From assembly GCA_017430235.1 (NCBI GenBank), contig JAFRNH010000003.1, positions 1 to 46,608 on the forward strand: a stretch of 46,608 nt of DNA, written 5' to 3'. The notes beneath the pieces are model-generated. The model searched no databases, was not told the origin of the DNA, and saw only the letters and a list, made by a program, of their open reading frames with translations. Shown piece by piece: positions 44,401 to 46,608 of this stretch. The translations under genes were made by a program, and so were the position numbers. The stretch is from Paludibacteraceae bacterium. GTDB taxonomy: Bacteria > Bacteroidota > Bacteroidia > Bacteroidales > Paludibacteraceae. How positions within the stretch are numbered: the first letter of the stretch is position 1; every line of letters begins with the position of its first letter.

Positions 44401-46608
44401 ATTACGATTCGTCCAACAAGTAATTCAACCAAATGTATCGTAACGGTTATCGATGTCAATTCATGTACTCATAAAGCAGAAAAAGATATTTCAATCATTG
44501 AAAATCCAATTCTTTACATTAATGGACATACGAATGGTGACACAATCATCTGTCAAGGCAATTCCATACCTTTAAAAGCCTCTTCAGAGCAAAACATAAC
44601 TGAATTCACATGGTATAAAGGCAATACAGAGATAGATGGAAACACATCCAGCAACCTAACATCTGATAACATTGCCAGCCAAACGATATATAGCATAGAA
44701 GGTGTATTACCAACCTATGGTTGTATCGGACGGGCTCAATTAACCATAAAGACTAAGCCGTACCCTACATTCACTGTCAACGACACATTCTCTTGTCAAG
44801 GATTGACATCCACCATGAAAGCTGTAGGTGATGCCGACTTCTACGAGTGGAGTTGGACTAACGCATCGGGCAACGAAGAAACCGCTTCTGGTTCTATATA
44901 TTCTGAAATTCTCAATGCAGATCGCACATACAAAATCAGAGGAACAAAGAATGGTTGTACGACAAATTACCAAACGGCAAATGCCTATGTGATGAACAAT
45001 CCAACCATTGTGGTGAAAAAAGACGATGTTAATTTTGATTACGAAAATGACACAATCACATTGTGTTATCAAGATAACGCATTATTAAAAGCATCAGGTA
45101 CAGGTACAGAATACACATGGAATCCATCATCAAACACAGATCCAAATGTCACTATTAGTGCATCTACGGTCGGACTTCAGAAATATTCCGTATCTTCATC
45201 TCTGACATATAATAATGACAGAACCAATCACAATGATCTGACATGTCAATCTACGGCCGTTGTCAATATATCAGTAAAAGAGCGTCCGAATGTCACATTA
45301 AAAGGTCCTGCTACAATCTGTCAAAACGAAAAAGTTCAAATTACTGCATCTGGTGCAGACACATACAGATGGACACTGAACAACGTCTTAAAAGACACAA
45401 CAGGTGCTTCATATACGGATAGTTTAACCACTACTACAACTTATAAGGTAGTAGGATTCAAAAACGAATGTGAAAGCCTTCCTGTAGAACATGTCGTAAC
45501 GGTAAAGAACTCTGTCAATCCAAGTTGGGGCACACCAGAAGTTTGTGAGGGTCAAAGTCTCCAATTAACAATCAACGGAGCAACATCCGTATATTGGGAA
45601 AGAGAAGACGTCTTAACTGGTGCCACCCGTACATTGACGAACGTTCTTCCTACAACCAACGATCATCAATATGCCGAATATGATATCAAGGCTTATTATA
45701 ATGGTTGTTCGAAAGACACTACGATTCGAATTAAGATTAACCGAGTTCCAAGCATCACTTTCAATGTCACAAGAGACGGTGTTACAGAGACAAACAAGAA
45801 AGAAATCAGCATTTGTTTGAATGAACAAGTAAGCATCGAAGCTGTCGCAGAGAATGCAAGCATAACACGTTGGAACACTGGTGCAACAAATACCGAAACA
45901 ATAACAGTAAAACCTCAAACGACAGGTTCCTTCGCATATATTGCACATGCACAAGCAACAGAAAGTGGTTGTGAATCGGAAAACACGTTCAATGTAACTG
46001 TCAACCCTAATCCAATCATCACAATCAACGAAAAGACAAATGGAAGTGAAGAGATTTGTCAAGACGCTTCATTCAAATTGACCGCAAGTGGTTCAACAGG
46101 ATCACGTGCAGACCAATATAAATGGGAGTCCAAGTTAGATGACAATGCTAGCTACAACACTCTATATGAGGTAAGTGCAAACAAGACAGAGCATACCATT
46201 GCAAATGCATCACAAAGGACAATCTATAGAGTAACAGGATACAACGACTACTGTTCTAGTACAGCTGTCTTCGATGTGAAGGTAAACAACAAACCTGCTA
46301 TAGAGTTTGATTATACAAAGGCTTGTGCTGGCCAGTCTAACGCTGTAAGCATAAAAGAGAATGTCTATGTTCCAACCACCCAATATCAATGGTCATGGGA
46401 TGACAGCAACGGAAGAGGTTCCGTCAACAATGCCAAGTCTATTACGCAAGCACTTCAAAACGACCGAAAGTTCGTTGTGAGAGCCACATCAGACAAAGGA
46501 TGTAAAAACGCAGACAGCGTCAATGTGGAGGTTTATCCTTTACCTGTATTCACAGTATCAAACGACACCTCAATATGTTCCGGAGGAGAAGCCACTCTCT
46601 CTGTTTCA
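38473..46608 (+). CDS. Giant Ig/PKD-repeat surface adhesin (3' end outside window)
   Basis: The reading frame is open from 38473 to the right edge, 2712 codons, without a stop. Residues 1-29 are a signal peptide (IFVAILSLFCAGNLNA). Residues about 40-345 resemble the jelly-roll domain at the N-terminus of Bacteroidota adhesins (AEKLVYRFRVTNKSTLLKL, YKPWTTNIYDL, GGHTAYGYM), interrupted by a cysteine-rich insert (Cys294, 297, 300, 320, 323, 333). From about residue 550 come 26 Ig_7/PKD-like units of 75-100 residues, each with a Cys near ICxGxxxxLTA and another in NGC. The likely role is an adhesin or gliding fibre exported by the type IX system with PorP/SprF next door. A C-terminal sorting domain is expected beyond the edge but not seen. 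Confidence 0.85.
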   Translation, partial: MKQANLEKKIHRCIFVAILSLFCAGNLNAKNEDTPNLDFSFGSFANWERYYAYFGPVDFSDFNSPNIYTNSPYAPSVNNTEVWTMKNGDGDSYLWESRSYYGKHEIHGTFSVTTTQGRDVNMSTCDRALKRLPDNFSAAGIVGTTSTNTEIIYDYSSPDKWMRRAMAEKLVYRFRVTNKSTLLKLCFASVLFEPNTDAGAHFGDEHPGMCLNVTADNGTRVLPCGEYCGDASSNDNTLVALSKNTDGSCYSDAGRNNLTYKPWTTNIYDLREFVGSEVVIEGYVHDCLLELYICNQCNTCHPSDNGVTDYGNGRLVLNQCDYCRTKNVTVRKCVMAGGHTAYGYMTGETTELRIDVENCPNPNDPNDRVKITVPEGFGKGNYVWKTSDGVSLIDEYGIPYDENFAYVKRAEIQDVDYICSIKGTNPDCPGISISTRIAKDPIVMDFISSNACYNYITFNDKTYISKILQNGTYIEPDTILKWSWDYDDHHGISGNLATYTKEQVENDESLKNPHGEFRWTDANQGKYDMTLTVETAKGCTLSIVKPFKVQPQPEIQLAGVTDICINTSSQLQVTNYNDPNNRYVWKKCNGDCPTDRCEGALIQDSSAATNSAFLDIEGISSNAGKYCVEIIRNEDLLEGNVVIGSQQCTYHKNFEVKIKNIPTFKFKNAQKINGRYQVDICKGETVDLEIDDSQNTVPVYTWSNTQNGKKITVGPTDTTEYLVTAICGCNVSDSIWVNVKPLPQLSVDGPAAICQNTTTEWTAQGLDSDEENTYKWFKDNSQISTSKTINLSYSTPGYYYYTLKGTNRLGCTDSTQKQLTVRANPNPNVPAPSPVCENKNVIINVYNVDSCQWIKDGGNVYGEMLHVPSESSINEQPKSSVYKLKTYVFYTDTFCTKEQDINITVYKIPEIKITGPDGICKGQSVTFVATDTADYSNYPNRPTNPTYKWNDVNSTQSATLTTTPVASSTYTINWNNGTCSNSAAKSVDVYERPIFGAAPIYPRVCPGDMDTIVAEPGFASYRWFSLRSVNDTIWFTPSAGMDPNKLDLQINNDIDIYVKVKDANGCEGEAKTQVTVKPLPNINHIGPNEICEGSQITVAPTGGESNLYSWSYKYSNGTETEIPNVTGTLVDYPDCNGCGSVTYTVWGTKDGCRNSHSFNISIKEQPKIIIEGDSFICKGQGVATLKAKSTGTTISNWSWTGMGVTTNTISVTPITEQTYYVVGKAASGGCDGHASFTVKVNEPPIITIEDNGPICSKDTIRLTATSQSELDSCAWSFVSEGTLENNWITYGPNKITLKTPLMGTTTFTAKAYDKNQCYSTKEKTIIVYQKPEVTTDAKDICRGDQISISADGAASYRWLDKTGRVLSTSTRFTDNSYSDATEYEIYVEGKENGCVDTTLVKFKINENPTITITGPHIFCQGDAIKLTATTGNDSLYQWSTGSIEKTLRTIATGSVNSVSVIATDKNGCTAEKAHNFTVVIPPSIFIDGPNSICSGQDYTLTAKDRNNTGALTYQWYVGEETTGKEYRNPKDNACSAGDCDEIHPTTEESTKYIVSGTQNHTINNEVAVCKSSAEIFITAHPRPKVVIEGNNQVCNGSSTNLTASDTSDAIIKSWEWLEGTAVNNITTTNNTKSYHNTGTLTNSQKYFVAVATSTYNCLGSDTFIVNVHPRHTVEIVGKDYVCEDGTIQLSSKVYDNENALVSSNNVQEFSWLPQGGNDAETTEMSLSGTTTFRLNIKDPNGCAASSDPFVVQWINKPTVTVTHEGNNCAGINDITMIATANKEAGAIKSWIWNNSDGTSIDSTEGNVNPKQFDIPVLQKTTTYQVIAEDTFGCVSLPEIHEIVINEMPDITITGVDHACQNSTIELTASSSSNGTIQWIDSEANNNANANDSIRRVTLTEKRTHQFIASVTANGCTANDTLNVSVYGNPTVTIEGKNYICRDDNQGLTLTANVTKASDEANIQQYQWNISNDNSQSITIRPTSNSTKCIVTVIDVNSCTHKAEKDISIIENPILYINGHTNGDTIICQGNSIPLKASSEQNITEFTWYKGNTEIDGNTSSNLTSDNIASQTIYSIEGVLPTYGCIGRAQLTIKTKPYPTFTVNDTFSCQGLTSTMKAVGDADFYEWSWTNASGNEETASGSIYSEILNADRTYKIRGTKNGCTTNYQTANAYVMNNPTIVVKKDDVNFDYENDTITLCYQDNALLKASGTGTEYTWNPSSNTDPNVTISASTVGLQKYSVSSSLTYNNDRTNHNDLTCQSTAVVNISVKERPNVTLKGPATICQNEKVQITASGADTYRWTLNNVLKDTTGASYTDSLTTTTTYKVVGFKNECESLPVEHVVTVKNSVNPSWGTPEVCEGQSLQLTINGATSVYWEREDVLTGATRTLTNVLPTTNDHQYAEYDIKAYYNGCSKDTTIRIKINRVPSITFNVTRDGVTETNKKEISICLNEQVSIEAVAENASITRWNTGATNTETITVKPQTTGSFAYIAHAQATESGCESENTFNVTVNPNPIITINEKTNGSEEICQDASFKLTASGSTGSRADQYKWESKLDDNASYNTLYEVSANKTEHTIANASQRTIYRVTGYNDYCSSTAVFDVKVNNKPAIEFDYTKACAGQSNAVSIKENVYVPTTQYQWSWDDSNGRGSVNNAKSITQALQNDRKFVVRATSDKGCKNADSVNVEVYPLPVFTVSNDTSICSGGEATLSVS
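40126..46608 (+). repeat. Array of 26 Ig/PKD-like coding repeats
   Basis: The repeats are within the giant gene and diverged at DNA level, so they are visible mainly in protein: PxIxIxGPxxIC, W near the middle, TxYxV and NGC. The cysteine-bearing starts fall near 40165, 40510, 40725, 40970, 41230, 41480, 41740, 41995 and so on to 46570, usually 240-260 bases apart. The last unit is cut by the window edge. Confidence 0.8.

Noticed and set aside
38985-46062. Many minus-strand open frames of 60-150 codons across the giant gene
   Set aside because: They lie antisense to one uninterrupted plus-strand frame with clear repeat domains. They have no promoters, signals or recognisable domains.
40126-46608. 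Regular spacing of about 250 bases, considered as a repeat array of CRISPR or satellite type
   Set aside because: The repeats are conserved as protein and not as DNA, and they are in one coding frame.

Overview
The window reads as a chromosomal segment of a Bacteroidota bacterium, most likely of the order Bacteroidales. Supporting signs are an archaeal-type prolyl-tRNA synthetase, a SusE/SGBP-like lipoprotein with an IPT domain, a BspA-type LRR protein, PorP/SprF next to a giant Ig-repeat adhesin (the type IX secretion layout), DUF4294 and recJ-recQ coupling. Several gene starts are also preceded by the Bacteroidota promoter signature TTTG-N18-20-TAnnTTTG. No rRNA or tRNA gene, CRISPR array, insertion sequence or prophage was seen. 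The genus cannot be told from this sequence.

Layout. 1-1489: a lipoprotein gene and the start of a second copy with an identical 121 bp 5' end (tandem duplication), both on the minus strand. 1778-2797: a glycan-binding-type lipoprotein with its own promoter and terminator. 3055-10708 (minus): a compact seven-gene run, transcribed LOG phosphoribohydrolase, sacsin-like GHKL ATPase, endonuclease III, RibD, cardiolipin synthase, MIP18/SufT-like protein, LpxH. 10898-12555 (plus): a 33-codon ORF, then a polysaccharide flippase. 12527-13126 (minus): a DUF4294 protein. 13211-16023 (plus): two translationally coupled outer-membrane proteins, the second with ComEA-like helix-hairpin-helix units. 16033-19682 (minus): recJ-recQ. 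20052-21845: a CLC transporter with CBS domains, followed by a 26 bp perfect palindrome. 22055-28663 (plus): a 58-codon ORF, lysC, lysA, GT2, mazG and a membrane-anchored LRR protein. 28696-29805 (minus): tfoX-like and DUF5131. 29887-31861 (plus): a VanZ-like protein, a membrane-anchored CbbX-type AAA ATPase and a small membrane protein. 31884-33707 (minus): a NaChBac-like channel and a divergent Leu/Phe-tRNA-protein transferase homologue. 33899-35380: proS with a strong terminator. 35440-46608 (plus): beta-barrel, OmpA, PorP/SprF and a giant secreted protein that runs off the right edge.

The most system-like part is the right end. Three envelope genes joined by ATGA overlaps lead into a protein of at least 2712 residues, made of a jelly-roll-like N-terminal region with a cysteine-rich insert and 26 Ig/PKD-like repeats. 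This looks like a self-contained module that exports, anchors and displays a surface fibre through the type IX pathway. Other points worth a second look are an aspartate kinase with several changed active-site motifs beside lysA, the sacsin-like ATPase inside a housekeeping operon, the channel/aminoacyl-transferase pair, and the identical lipoprotein 5' ends.
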